Source: Marinifilum sp965230805 (lineage in GTDB: Bacteria > Bacteroidota > Bacteroidia > Bacteroidales > Marinifilaceae). From it: DNA of 64,000 bases. The position numbers were made by a program, and so were the translations under genes. The stretch spans positions 1,116,001 through 1,180,000 of the forward strand of contig NZ_OZ246019.1 of the NCBI RefSeq assembly GCF_965230805.1. The letters run 5' to 3'. The notes under the pieces are model-generated. The model saw only the letters and a list, made by a program, of their open reading frames with translations, was not told the DNA's origin and did not search any database. Shown here piece by piece: positions 16,383 to 24,628 of this stretch; within the stretch, counting starts at the first letter, position 1, and each line of letters starts with the position of its first letter.

Positions 16383-18155
16383 TTATTCAATCTCAATCTC
16401 GTTACTCTTATCGAAATAATGAGTATGCAACAACTTATGAGACAATTCGCTACATGGCTTACCCAAGAACTCTTCATACAGTTTAATGATATAAGGGTTC
16501 TCGTGCGACTTACGGATAGCCTTACCTTCATCTTCGCGATAAAGAGCAGCTGCACGTTTCTTCAGGATTGAAGAATCGCCATGGTGCAATGGCTGTCCAC
16601 CACCACCAATACAACCACCTGGACAAGCCATAATTTCGATTGCATGATATTCCGATTTACCATCACGGATATCTTCCAGAAGTTTACGAGCATTACCAAG
16701 ACCGTGAGCAATACCAATATTAATAGGAAGACCATCAAAATCTACAGTAGCACTACGGATGCCATCCATACCACGCAATGCTTCGAAATCAACTTTTTCA
16801 AGAGTCTTTCCAGTGTATACTTCATAAGCAGTACGAGCTGCAGCTTCGATTACACCGCCAGTAGCTCCAAAAATTACCCCAGCACCTGTTGACTCACCTA
16901 GAGGATTATCAAAATCTTCATCAGTCATAGTACTAAGATCCATATTCGCCTGCTTGATCAAGTTTGCCAGCTCACGAGTTGAGATAGAATAATTTACATC
17001 AGGATCTCCATCCACTTTAAACTCATCGCGCTGACACTCGTATTTTTTAGCCAAACAAGGCATGATAGAAACAACAATCATATCTTCACGCTTGATACCC
17101 ATTTGTTCTGCCAAATAGTTTTTAGCGATAGGACCAAACATTTGCTGCGGAGAACGAGCTGTTGAAGGAATGTCTTTCATTTCTGGGAAATGGTGCTCGA
17201 AGAAATTCACCCAACCAGGACAACATGAAGTCAAGATAGGAAGTTTCACATCCTTATCACCATCCAAGTGTTTTTGCAAACGACCCAACAACTCTGTACC
17301 TTCCTCCATAATGGTAAGATCGGCAGCAAAATCAGTATCGAATACTTTATCGAAGCCCAATTGACGAAGAGCCGAAACCATTTTACCCGTTACCAAAGTA
17401 CCGGCTTCCATTCCAAATTCTTCACCCAAAGCAGCACGAACTGCAGGAGCCGTTTGTACAACAACCGTTTTCTTAGAGTCAGCAAGATCTCTAATCAACT
17501 GATTGGTATGATCTTTCTCGGTTAAAGCTCCAGTAGGACATACAGCCACACACTGTCCGCAATATGTACAAGTTGATTTCTCCAAATCCATTTCGAATGC
17601 AGGAGCTACAACAGAATCAAAACCTCTGTTTACAGCAGAAAGTGCACCTACTGTTTGTACGTCGTTACACATGGTCTCACAACGACGACACATGATACAT
17701 TTATCCATATCACGGATAATCGATGGAGAGTAGTCTACCTTATAAGTTGATTGTTCACCCTTGTAGTGCAATTCACGAACGCCAAACTGGTGCGCCATAT
17801 CTTGTAAGTCACAGTTCCCTGATTTAGCACAAACCAAACAGTCGAATGGATGATCAGAAAGCATCAGCTCCATTACTGTTTTACGAGCATTTAATACTCT
17901 CATGTTGTGAGTATGAATCACCATTCCTTCCTCACATTTTGAGTTACAAGAAGGAGCTAAGTTACGACGTCCTTCCACCTCAACAACACAAATTCGACAT
18001 CCGCCAGGCTTGTGTTCAATGCCCATATCTCCCAAGTGCATATAACAAAGCGTTGGAATTTCGATTCCTAACTGCTTTGCAGCTTCGTAAATAGTAGTTC
18101 CCTTAGGTACTTCTATTTGTTTATTATCAATGGTTAATTTGATCATTTTTTCCAT
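16383..18155 (-). CDS. hydA: [FeFe]-hydrogenase catalytic subunit HydA
   Basis: A 590-residue hydrogenase. In order: N-terminal [2Fe-2S] (C37, C53, C56, C70), His-Cys [4Fe-4S] (H102, C106, C109, C115), two [4Fe-4S] clusters (CIMCRRCETMC from 153 and CTYCGQCVAVCP from 196), and the H-cluster domain with TSCCPGW (309-315), MPCLAKKYE (365-373) and MACPGGCIGGGGQP (509-522). All catalytic residues are intact. The C-terminal extra [2Fe-2S] domain of Thermotoga-type HydA is absent. The start at 18155 is fixed by AGGAGG 8 bp upstream; a longer frame back to 18314 would only overlap hydB. With HydB and HydC it should couple NADH and ferredoxin to H2, possibly by electron bifurcation. Confidence 0.95.
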   Translation of the reverse strand: MEKMIKLTIDNKQIEVPKGTTIYEAAKQLGIEIPTLCYMHLGDMGIEHKPGGCRICVVEVEGRRNLAPSCNSKCEEGMVIHTHNMRVLNARKTVMELMLSDHPFDCLVCAKSGNCDLQDMAHQFGVRELHYKGEQSTYKVDYSPSIIRDMDKCIMCRRCETMCNDVQTVGALSAVNRGFDSVVAPAFEMDLEKSTCTYCGQCVAVCPTGALTEKDHTNQLIRDLADSKKTVVVQTAPAVRAALGEEFGMEAGTLVTGKMVSALRQLGFDKVFDTDFAADLTIMEEGTELLGRLQKHLDGDKDVKLPILTSCCPGWVNFFEHHFPEMKDIPSTARSPQQMFGPIAKNYLAEQMGIKREDMIVVSIMPCLAKKYECQRDEFKVDGDPDVNYSISTRELANLIKQANMDLSTMTDEDFDNPLGESTGAGVIFGATGGVIEAAARTAYEVYTGKTLEKVDFEALRGMDGIRSATVDFDGLPINIGIAHGLGNARKLLEDIRDGKSEYHAIEIMACPGGCIGGGGQPLHHGDSSILKKRAAALYREDEGKAIRKSHENPYIIKLYEEFLGKPCSELSHKLLHTHYFDKSNEIEIE

Positions 18156-18163
18156 TTTAAGAT

Positions 18164-18169
18164 CCTCCT
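18164..18169 (-). promoter_or_regulatory. Strong Shine-Dalgarno site of hydA
   Basis: The minus strand reads AGGAGG, 8 bp before the hydA ATG and touching the hydB stop codon. Such a site is unusual in this window, where most genes have none, and it decides the hydA start. Confidence 0.8.
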
Positions 18170-19962
18170 TACTGAATGCTAATCGCATTAAACTTACATT
18201 TCTCCATACAAGCACCACACTTGATACACTTAGCGGCATCAATAATATGAGCTTCTTTACGATCTCCGGCAATACAATCAACCGGGCAGTTGCGAGCACA
18301 AAGTGTACATCCAACGCAAAGTTCAGGATCGATTACATATTGCATTAATGCCTTACACTGACCTGCCGGACATTTGCGTTCTTCAACGTGAGCAATATAC
18401 TCATCATAGAAATTTTCAATCGTAGAAAGAACAGGATTTGGCGAAGTCTGTCCCAAACCACAAAGAGAAGTATCTTTAATCACAGTACTTAAGTTTCTCA
18501 ACAAGTCAAGATCCTCCTTAGTACCTTTTCCTTCAGTAATCTTATCCAACAATTCGTACAGGCGCTTGTTACCTACACGACATGGAGTACACTTACCACA
18601 TGATTCTTCAACAGTAAAATCAAGGTAGAATTTAGCAACGGAAACCATACAGTCATCTTCATCCATAACAATCATACCGCCCGATCCCATCATAGAGCCA
18701 ACAGCCAGAAGGTTATCAAAGTCGATTGGAGTATCAAGGTGTTTTTCTGTTAAACATCCACCTGATGGACCACCTGTTTGAACAGCTTTAAATTTCTTAC
18801 CATCTTTGATACCTCCTCCAATTTCGTAAATTACTTCACGAAGAGTAGTACCCATTGGAACTTCGATTAATCCCACGTTATTAATCTTACCTGCCAAAGC
18901 AAATACTTTAGTACCTGTTGATTTTTCGGTACCAATTTTATTGAACCAACTTGCTCCTTTGTTAATGATAACAGGAACATTCGCAAATGTTTCAACATTA
19001 TTTACGTTGGTTGGTTTTCCGTTGTAACCAGATTCAGCCGGGAATGGAGGCTTAACGGTTGGCTCACCACGAAGACCTTCCATTGAGTGGATCAAAGCAG
19101 TTTCCTCACCACACACAAAAGCTCCTGCACCATAACGCATTTCAACATCAAAGTTGAAACCTGATCCCATAATATCATTACCTAAAAGACCATATTCACG
19201 AGCTTGCTTAATGGCAACTTTCAAACGATCAATTGCAAGTGGATACTCAGCACGAATATAGATCAAACCTTTATCAGCACCCATTGTGTAACCACAAATG
19301 GCCATTGCTTCCAACACCGAATGTGGATCACCCTCAAGGATTGAACGATCCATAAATGCTCCTGGGTCTCCCTCATCAGCATTACAAACCACATATTTCT
19401 GATCCGCATCATTCTTAGAAGCAAATTCCCATTTCAAACCTGTTGGGAAACCTCCACCTCCTCGTCCACGAAGGCCGGATTCTTTAATTTCGTTGATTAC
19501 CGACTGAGGGGTCATTTCCGACAAACACTTACCCAGGGCTGCATAACCATCGGTAGCAATATATTCATCGATATTTTCAGGATTGATAAAACCACAGTTA
19601 CGCAAAGCAATACGAATCTGTTTTTTATAAAATCCCATATTTTTAGAGTCACTAACAACTTCCTTCTTATCCGGATCGGTATAAAGTAAACGCATTACTT
19701 TACGCCCCTTAATGATATGCTCTTCGATTATTTCTTCGGCATCTTCTGGCTTAACTTCTATATAGAAAGTATTATCAGGAAGAATCTTTACAATAGGCCC
19801 TTTTTCACAAAACCCAAAGCAACCTGTCATTACTACCTGAACTTCTTCATCAAGCCCTTTCGCTTTTAGAGCATCTTGTAGATTATTTTGAATAGACTCA
19901 CTTGCAGATGCACGACATCCTGTACCTCCACAAATAAGAATATGCATTTTGTACTTTTCCAT
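18169..19962 (-). CDS. hydB: NuoF-like NADH/FMN subunit of [FeFe]-hydrogenase (HydB)
   Basis: A 597-residue protein. In order: thioredoxin-like [2Fe-2S] domain (C11, C16, C48, C52), the NADH/FMN domain with GRGGGGFPTG (166-175) and CNADEGDPGAFMDR, an SLBB segment, the [4Fe-4S] site ESCGKCTPCRVG, and two C-terminal ferredoxin clusters (CVGCTLCARNCP, CIKCGACMEKC). This is the HydB/HndC layout that exchanges electrons with NAD(H) and ferredoxin. It lies between the small ferredoxin gene and hydA; hydA starts 13 bp after its stop. All cofactor motifs are present. Bifurcation is inferred from similarity to Thermotoga/Acetobacterium systems, not demonstrable here. Confidence 0.94.
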   Translation of the reverse strand: MEKYKMHILICGGTGCRASASESIQNNLQDALKAKGLDEEVQVVMTGCFGFCEKGPIVKILPDNTFYIEVKPEDAEEIIEEHIIKGRKVMRLLYTDPDKKEVVSDSKNMGFYKKQIRIALRNCGFINPENIDEYIATDGYAALGKCLSEMTPQSVINEIKESGLRGRGGGGFPTGLKWEFASKNDADQKYVVCNADEGDPGAFMDRSILEGDPHSVLEAMAICGYTMGADKGLIYIRAEYPLAIDRLKVAIKQAREYGLLGNDIMGSGFNFDVEMRYGAGAFVCGEETALIHSMEGLRGEPTVKPPFPAESGYNGKPTNVNNVETFANVPVIINKGASWFNKIGTEKSTGTKVFALAGKINNVGLIEVPMGTTLREVIYEIGGGIKDGKKFKAVQTGGPSGGCLTEKHLDTPIDFDNLLAVGSMMGSGGMIVMDEDDCMVSVAKFYLDFTVEESCGKCTPCRVGNKRLYELLDKITEGKGTKEDLDLLRNLSTVIKDTSLCGLGQTSPNPVLSTIENFYDEYIAHVEERKCPAGQCKALMQYVIDPELCVGCTLCARNCPVDCIAGDRKEAHIIDAAKCIKCGACMEKCKFNAISIQ

Positions 19963-19979
19963 AATTGCAATTAGTTTTG

Positions 19980-20375
19980 TTAGTTGTCAATAGTTTTGTA
20001 GTTAACGGGAATAATGCCATCTACCAATTCGCCTTGTTTGATATATTTTTCAATCACTTCATCAGCTTTTTTAAGATCAACATCTCCGAAAACAACGGGC
20101 TCTTTACCTGGCATTGTAACTTCGATAGTAGGTTCTGCATAGCAGTATCCCATACAACCAGTTTGAGTTACAATAGAATTAATACCTCTTTTGGCTGTAG
20201 CTTCGATTAGAAACTCCATTACCTCTTTTGCTCCTGATGCAATACCACAAGTTGCCATACCAACTTTAATTTGCACTTGAGCGTCCGGATCGTTGCTCTT
20301 CTCCCTAAGATCCATCTTTGTATGCAGCTCTTCTTTTATCTTCTTCAGATCTGCAAGGGATTTAACTTTTGCCAT
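19980..20375 (-). CDS. Thioredoxin-like ferredoxin, HndB-like
   Basis: A 131-residue protein with the pattern VGMATCGIASGAKEVMEFL followed by QTGCMGYCYAEPTIEV, a thioredoxin-like [2Fe-2S] ferredoxin domain of the kind found beside NADH-dependent [FeFe]-hydrogenases. Only three cysteines are visible in the motif, the second one of the usual first pair being Ile or Ser here. That form (TCGIAxGA) is, as I recall, common in hydrogenase-operon members, so cluster binding is uncertain. It starts 38 bp after the GHKL ATPase and ends 17 bp before hydB. It may be an accessory electron carrier or a structural subunit. Confidence 0.8.
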   Translation of the reverse strand: MAKVKSLADLKKIKEELHTKMDLREKSNDPDAQVQIKVGMATCGIASGAKEVMEFLIEATAKRGINSIVTQTGCMGYCYAEPTIEVTMPGKEPVVFGDVDLKKADEVIEKYIKQGELVDGIIPVNYKTIDN

Positions 20376-20412
20376 AATCTCAATTTATTAAAGGTTAATT
20401 TAATTATCTATA

Positions 20413-20949
20413 TTATAATGTATTCAGGTTCTCTTGAATCATTTCTTTTAAATAATGCATGATATTCGGATCTGAAACCGGCATACCATCCAAAACTTCT
20501 TTTATTTCTTTTGTATCAAAAACATACTCATCTTTATCAGTGATATGAATGTATATAAAATCCATTTTCGGGTTTGCACCAACCAACAAAACCATAGTTC
20601 CTGCAATATCGCCCATAGCTGGCCTGTCTAGATGCCGATGAGAAAAAACAGCCTCCAGTTCTGTTCCCACTCCCTCTTTCGAGGATATCTCCATCTTTCC
20701 TCCTGTCATTTCTGCATTTTGTTTTAACAAAGACAGACCCAATCCAACCTTTCTGGTTGTACGGGTGGTGAAAAATGGATCAATGGCTTTTGCCAACACC
20801 TCTTCGGACATCCCAAAACCATTATCCTTAATCGAAATTGAAAACAAGTCATCTTTTTCACTCTCCTTGATTTTCAACTCCACCAATGATGCTTTGGCTC
20901 TCACCGAATTCTGGATAATATCCATAATATGCATCGAAAGATCTTTCAA
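20413..20949 (-). CDS. GHKL-type ATP-binding protein of hydrogenase operon
   Basis: A 178-residue protein with a histidine-kinase-type ATPase domain: the N box around HIMDIIQNSVRAKAS, the G1 box IKDNGFGMSEE, an F box DPFFTTR, and the G2 box KVGLGLSLLKQNAEMTGG. There is no dimerisation/phosphoacceptor domain and no membrane segment, so it is not a full sensor kinase. Similar one-domain ATPases sit beside hydABC in clostridia and Thermotoga, where a regulatory role is assumed. It is followed by the HndB-like gene and preceded by a PHP-domain gene across a 7-bp-repeat spacer. Confidence 0.82.
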   Translation of the reverse strand: MKDLSMHIMDIIQNSVRAKASLVELKIKESEKDDLFSISIKDNGFGMSEEVLAKAIDPFFTTRTTRKVGLGLSLLKQNAEMTGGKMEISSKEGVGTELEAVFSHRHLDRPAMGDIAGTMVLLVGANPKMDFIYIHITDKDEYVFDTKEIKEVLDGMPVSDPNIMHYLKEMIQENLNTL

Positions 20950-20954
20950 TTTTA

Positions 20955-20989
20955 TTAGCTTTTAGCTATTGGCCATTGGCTTTTAGCTT
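20955..20989. repeat. Degenerate 7-bp repeat spacer
   Basis: Five steps: TTAGCTT, TTAGCTA, TTGGCCA, TTGGCTT, TTAGCTT. It lies in the 132-bp gap between the GHKL and PHP genes. The rest of the gap is A/T-rich without other features. Confidence 0.6.
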
Positions 20990-21081
20990 TGTTATGCAAC
21001 TATTGATTATCCTCTTTTCTTTGTGAATCAAATCCATTATTTCTTTCGTTTCGCTCTCTTTTGCGATCTTGAGCTTTTAAA

Positions 21082-21816
21082 CTACTCAACCCTTCTTCCC
21101 TCTTCTCCTTTTAATGCCTTTCTTACTTCTTCGAAACTTAATTCTTCCACAAAGAAGTTTGTCCAAGCGTTTCCGATATCCTCTATGTAATGAGCATCAG
21201 AACTTTTAATAAAATTATACTTACTCAAATACTTATTCTTTTTTAAGAACTCCTCTTTCGTAATGTGATGAGAAAGTTCTATTGCGTCTACATTCAAATC
21301 AGGCGGTAAAAAACCCAACTGACTGATAACACTATTGATTGTTTTATTGACATGCGCCGGAATAAATAATCCTTGCAATTCGTGAACCTTTCTTTCGATT
21401 TCTTCGATGCTTTGATCTAAACCTGAAATTAAAAGACACTCCACTTCATCAATAATCTCTTCCTCTTCGTTTACCACTACCTGATATCCGAACTTAGTTT
21501 CATCATTCGATATCTTTGGCAAATACCGATCGAGATATTTCTGAAATTCAGAAAGATTCTCCTCATCTTCAAAAAAGCACAAACAATGAGCTTCTTCTTT
21601 GGTAGTTACCTCTGCTCCCATCAGAACCATGATTCCTTCCTTTGCTGCTAATTCTTTAATCAGCGGTGCGTGCAAAGTTGAATTGTGATCCGTTATTCCC
21701 AATATGTCAATTCCACGCTCTTTGGCTTTTTGAACAATATTCACCGGACTCATCTCCAAGTCTCCACAGGGAGATAAAACAGTATGCGTGTGCAAATCTG
21801 CCCGGAATTTTTTCAT
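21082..21816 (-). CDS. PHP-domain phosphoesterase
   Basis: A 244-residue protein with the PHP metal-binding motifs: RADLHTHTVLSPCGD near the N terminus, GITDHNS, GAEVTTKEEAHCL, IPAHVNK and SSDAHYIEDIG. These histidines and aspartates hold the metal centre of phosphoesterases related to the polymerase and histidinol phosphatase domains. The substrate is unknown. Such genes are part of the conserved neighbourhood of NADH-dependent [FeFe]-hydrogenases; a role in signalling or nucleotide turnover is guessed. It starts 4 bp after the DRTGG gene, indicating translational coupling within the operon. Confidence 0.85.
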   Translation of the reverse strand: MKKFRADLHTHTVLSPCGDLEMSPVNIVQKAKERGIDILGITDHNSTLHAPLIKELAAKEGIMVLMGAEVTTKEEAHCLCFFEDEENLSEFQKYLDRYLPKISNDETKFGYQVVVNEEEEIIDEVECLLISGLDQSIEEIERKVHELQGLFIPAHVNKTINSVISQLGFLPPDLNVDAIELSHHITKEEFLKKNKYLSKYNFIKSSDAHYIEDIGNAWTNFFVEELSFEEVRKALKGEEGRRVE

Positions 21817-21820
21817 TCTT

Positions 21821-22162
21821 CTATTTTGCCAGATTGATTAAATCGTACAATTTTCCTGTCATCTCAAAAGCTTCTTCCTCAGAAGAAAGAATTGGTATTC
21901 CCTCCTCATTACTTTGAGCAGCCGCATCAGCATCAGGCTCATATCCTTTTACCAAAACAATTGCTGCCAATTCTTTTAATGAAGCAATTGCCATGATATT
22001 CTTATGCGTTTGCAAAGTAACCCAAACATGGTTTTCATCAGCATTTCCCATCACATCACTTAACAAATCCGAAGTATAACCTCCTTCAACTTCACGATTT
22101 AACCCTTTTGCTCCTGAACAAACCTTCAAGCCTAATTTTTCAACGATATCTTGTACGATCAT
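21821..22162 (-). CDS. DRTGG-domain protein (first of two)
   Basis: A 113-residue protein made of a single DRTGG-type domain: IVEKLGLKVCSGAKGLNREVEGGYTSDLLSDVMGNA followed by VWVTLQTHKNIMAIASLKELAAIVLV. DRTGG domains occur with CBS domains and in phosphotransacetylase N termini, and are thought to bind small regulatory ligands. It sits 3 bp from the HydA-like gene and 4 bp from the PHP gene. A paralogue is the first gene of the operon, and the two share the SDLLSDV/SDLMSDV core. Confidence 0.85.
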   Translation of the reverse strand: MIVQDIVEKLGLKVCSGAKGLNREVEGGYTSDLLSDVMGNADENHVWVTLQTHKNIMAIASLKELAAIVLVKGYEPDADAAAQSNEEGIPILSSEEEAFEMTGKLYDLINLAK

Positions 22163-22165
22163 GAT

Positions 22166-23530
22166 CTATTCGTTTAGTTTCTTTTTTTCAAACCTGCTCT
22201 TACCCCAGGTATCCTCCGAAATATCGAATGATTCCTGCGGAGATATCAGTCCTTCCTTTGTCAACATTTTTTGAAGAAAAACACACTGTGTCATTTTTGC
22301 ACTTCCCTGAACTACGTCTTCGGCCAATGCCTGACATCTTGGTGCGCCACATGCACCGCAATCAATCCCGGGTAAAACCTTCATGATTCGGTTAATTTTC
22401 TTCATTTTTTTCATGGCAACCATCATATCTGAATCCAAACTTAGGATAGATCTTGGTTCCACTTTGCTTATTGCCATATTCTCCTGTAAAAAGACTTTAT
22501 ACAAATCAATTTCTCTTTCCTGCATAATTACCGGCTTATTGCGATGATACCACGCCGCTCTTTTTCTTAAGCGCTCAATTGCCAGAAATCGATTTTCCGT
22601 TGCCAACACTCCACCCGCACAGGAGTGATCACATGCTCGAAGTTCCAAAAAATCAACATCAGATATTTCTTCGTTCTCTAACTTTTCCAAAACTTCAATA
22701 ACATTATGAATCTCGTCAATTGCCAAACAACGCCCTGCATATCTCGAAGCTTCGCCATTGGTTAAGGTCCAACCAATACTTCTTCGGGACATATGAATAT
22801 TATCAGGATATTTTTTAGTCTCCTTTTTACTATTCTTAATACTTAGCAGCACCTTGTTGTAGATGAAGTCCATATTAATTACACCATCTATCATGGAAAC
22901 CTCTTCACCTACAGGACTTTTAACCGCTGCAATTTTAGCTGCACAAGGAGTAACGTAAAAAATCCCGATTTCATCCTGAGTATATCCTTTGTCCTCAAGT
23001 TTTTTTCGATAAAACTGAGCCGAAATGTCGATTACTGGTTTTAGTTGAATAATATTGTCTACCAAAGCAGGAAACTTAACCTGTATCAATCGTACTATAG
23101 CAGGACAAAAGCTAGATATAAATGGTCTTTCCTGATAATGTTTGTGCATGTAGTTCTTGGTAGAATCAATCAATACATCCACAGCACCATCCACTTCAAA
23201 AACATGAGTAAAACCCAGTTTTTTGACTTCATTGTACACTTGTACCTCCGAAATACCGTCGGGAAATTGTCCCAACAACACTGTTGGTAAAAGTGCTACT
23301 CTTTGTTTGTAATTAAAGATTTGCGTAAAGTCATCCTGTTCAACTATAATTGCATTTACAGGACATGCCTTCAAGCACTCGCCACAATCAACACAAGCAT
23401 TTTTATTAATATTAGCAGTTCCATTTTGCACGCGAATAGCAGAAGTTGGGCATACATTCATACAGTGCGTACAAGCTATGCAAACATCATCAACTACTTT
23501 TAAAGCATGATAAAAATGAACCTGCTCCAT
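22166..23530 (-). CDS. HydA-like Fe-S protein, probable H2-sensing/regulatory hydrogenase homologue
   Basis: A 454-residue protein. In order: two [4Fe-4S] motifs (CIACTHCMNVCP from 17 and CVDCGECLKACP from 46), an [FeFe]-hydrogenase H-domain, and a C-terminal Fe-S domain (C391, C394, C399, C416). The four cysteines that hold the H-cluster are kept: C142 in SSFCPAIV, C196 in TPCAAK, C300 and C304 in ACDHSC. The proton-relay cysteine before C142 is Phe141, and the usual GGCxGGGQP tail is replaced. That fits the low-activity sensory class, not a turnover enzyme. Gene context with DRTGG, PHP and ATPase genes supports regulation. Whether it carries a complete H-cluster is open. Confidence 0.85.
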   Translation of the reverse strand: MEQVHFYHALKVVDDVCIACTHCMNVCPTSAIRVQNGTANINKNACVDCGECLKACPVNAIIVEQDDFTQIFNYKQRVALLPTVLLGQFPDGISEVQVYNEVKKLGFTHVFEVDGAVDVLIDSTKNYMHKHYQERPFISSFCPAIVRLIQVKFPALVDNIIQLKPVIDISAQFYRKKLEDKGYTQDEIGIFYVTPCAAKIAAVKSPVGEEVSMIDGVINMDFIYNKVLLSIKNSKKETKKYPDNIHMSRRSIGWTLTNGEASRYAGRCLAIDEIHNVIEVLEKLENEEISDVDFLELRACDHSCAGGVLATENRFLAIERLRKRAAWYHRNKPVIMQEREIDLYKVFLQENMAISKVEPRSILSLDSDMMVAMKKMKKINRIMKVLPGIDCGACGAPRCQALAEDVVQGSAKMTQCVFLQKMLTKEGLISPQESFDISEDTWGKSRFEKKKLNE

Positions 23531-23534
23531 TACC

Positions 23535-23948
23535 CTATTTCAAATAATTAACGATTATAAGCTTTGTACCAACATCAACCTTACTGGTGATATTCATCTG
23601 ATCAGAATTACGCTTTATATTCGGAAGCCCCATCCCTGCACCGAAACCCATTTCGCGTACTTTTGGTGTAGCAGTAGAGTATCCTTCTTGCATTGCTTGA
23701 TTGATATCAGGAATTCCCGGCCCTTTATCTTCAATCTTTACCACAATCTTTTCCGGATCTATTTCAACAAACATATTGCCTTCGAATGCATGAGCCACAA
23801 CATTAACCTCTGCCTCGTACAAAGAAACAACTGTTCTTTTTATAATTTTTGGATTTACATTTAACTGTTTAAGGATCTTTTTTACCTCGCTGGAAGCAGA
23901 TCCCGCTCTAGAAAAATTACCACCTTCAATTTCAAACTTAAATTCCAT
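23535..23948 (-). CDS. Anti-sigma-factor-type ATPase (RsbW/SpoIIAB-like)
   Basis: A 137-residue one-domain HATPase: RTVVSLYEAEVNVVAHAF (N box), IVVKIEDKGPGIPDINQAMQ (G1 box) and MGFGAGMGLPNIKRNSDQM (G2 box), the layout of anti-sigma serine kinases. No phosphoacceptor or membrane domain is present. It lies 4 bp from the HydA-like gene and 9 bp from the DRTGG gene, so it is translated with them. A signalling role together with the HydA-like sensor is inferred from position; the partner protein is not identifiable here. Confidence 0.82.
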   Translation of the reverse strand: MEFKFEIEGGNFSRAGSASSEVKKILKQLNVNPKIIKRTVVSLYEAEVNVVAHAFEGNMFVEIDPEKIVVKIEDKGPGIPDINQAMQEGYSTATPKVREMGFGAGMGLPNIKRNSDQMNITSKVDVGTKLIIVNYLK

Positions 23949-23957
23949 TTCCCCCTA

Positions 23958-24308
23958 TTAATATACAGGTTGTAAACCCAAATCATTCAACACAGAACAT
24001 GCACTAAACATAGATAAGCCTGACTCCAAAAGAGTAATCTCATTCTCACATGCCAATTCCTTCATTTCCGGAGACACTTTTTTATCTCGAACAAATACAA
24101 TGAAGGAAATATCTGACATCTCGGAAGTGCGAATCGTTTGCAGATTGTTTAAACCAGTAATTAAAAGAAGATTTTCTGTATCTATAGTAAGCACATCACT
24201 CATTAAATCTGATGCAAATCCAAATTGAACTTCCTTGCTTAAACTACATTCTCCACAAATAACACGTGCATTAAGTTTATCAACTACATCTGCCACTTTA
24301 ACCATCAC
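23958..24308 (-). CDS. DRTGG-domain protein (second), first gene of hydrogenase operon
   Basis: A 116-residue single-domain protein (VADVVDKLNARVICGECSL, VQFGFASDLMSDVLTI) related to the protein at 21821-22162. It opens the ten-gene minus-strand operon that ends with hydC. Its predicted role is small-ligand binding in regulation. Two ATGs in tandem start the frame; either could be used. The divergent gene is a universal stress protein, 320 bp away. Confidence 0.82.
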   Translation of the reverse strand: MMVKVADVVDKLNARVICGECSLSKEVQFGFASDLMSDVLTIDTENLLLITGLNNLQTIRTSEMSDISFIVFVRDKKVSPEMKELACENEITLLESGLSMFSACSVLNDLGLQPVY

Positions 24309-24628
24309 TGCAGTATAAGATTATGTTTATTTTTACGCTCATTATTGACGGCACTAAGATAAGAAATTGAGGTTTATTAATAAATGATATTTAAAGGAAT
24401 AGCGACCTTTATCGCAAATACATAATTAGTCTAAATAACATGGCATTAAGGGTCAATCGAAATTAATAATGATATCTCGATTTTCTTGAGAATTAATTCA
24501 TATACATTCTGCTAATTAAGACAAACCATAAATCCTATTTATACAAATTGAATAGTTTGATTTTTTAGTTATATTCGTCTTATACCAGAAAATAAACTGG
24601 ATGATTTAGATAATTATTTCTTTAATTG
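24309..24628. other. Divergent promoter region, hydrogenase operon / stress protein
   Basis: These 320 bp should hold promoters for both directions. On the plus strand, ATTG, 19 bases, then TATATTCG ends about 50 bp before the stress-protein start, a near match to the Bacteroidota form. On the minus strand only TGTATTTG at 24415-24422 is close, with no -33 box. No coding frame or repeat family was recognised. Confidence 0.4.

Noticed and set aside
18156..18314. 53-residue N-terminal extension of HydA
   Set aside because: It overlaps the end of hydB, has no Fe-S protein similarity, and a strong AGGAGG site marks the ATG at 18155.
22166..23530. Calling the HydA-like protein a catalytic hydrogenase
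   Set aside because: The proton-relay cysteine is Phe and the third H-cluster motif is altered; the complete HydA is encoded elsewhere in the operon.
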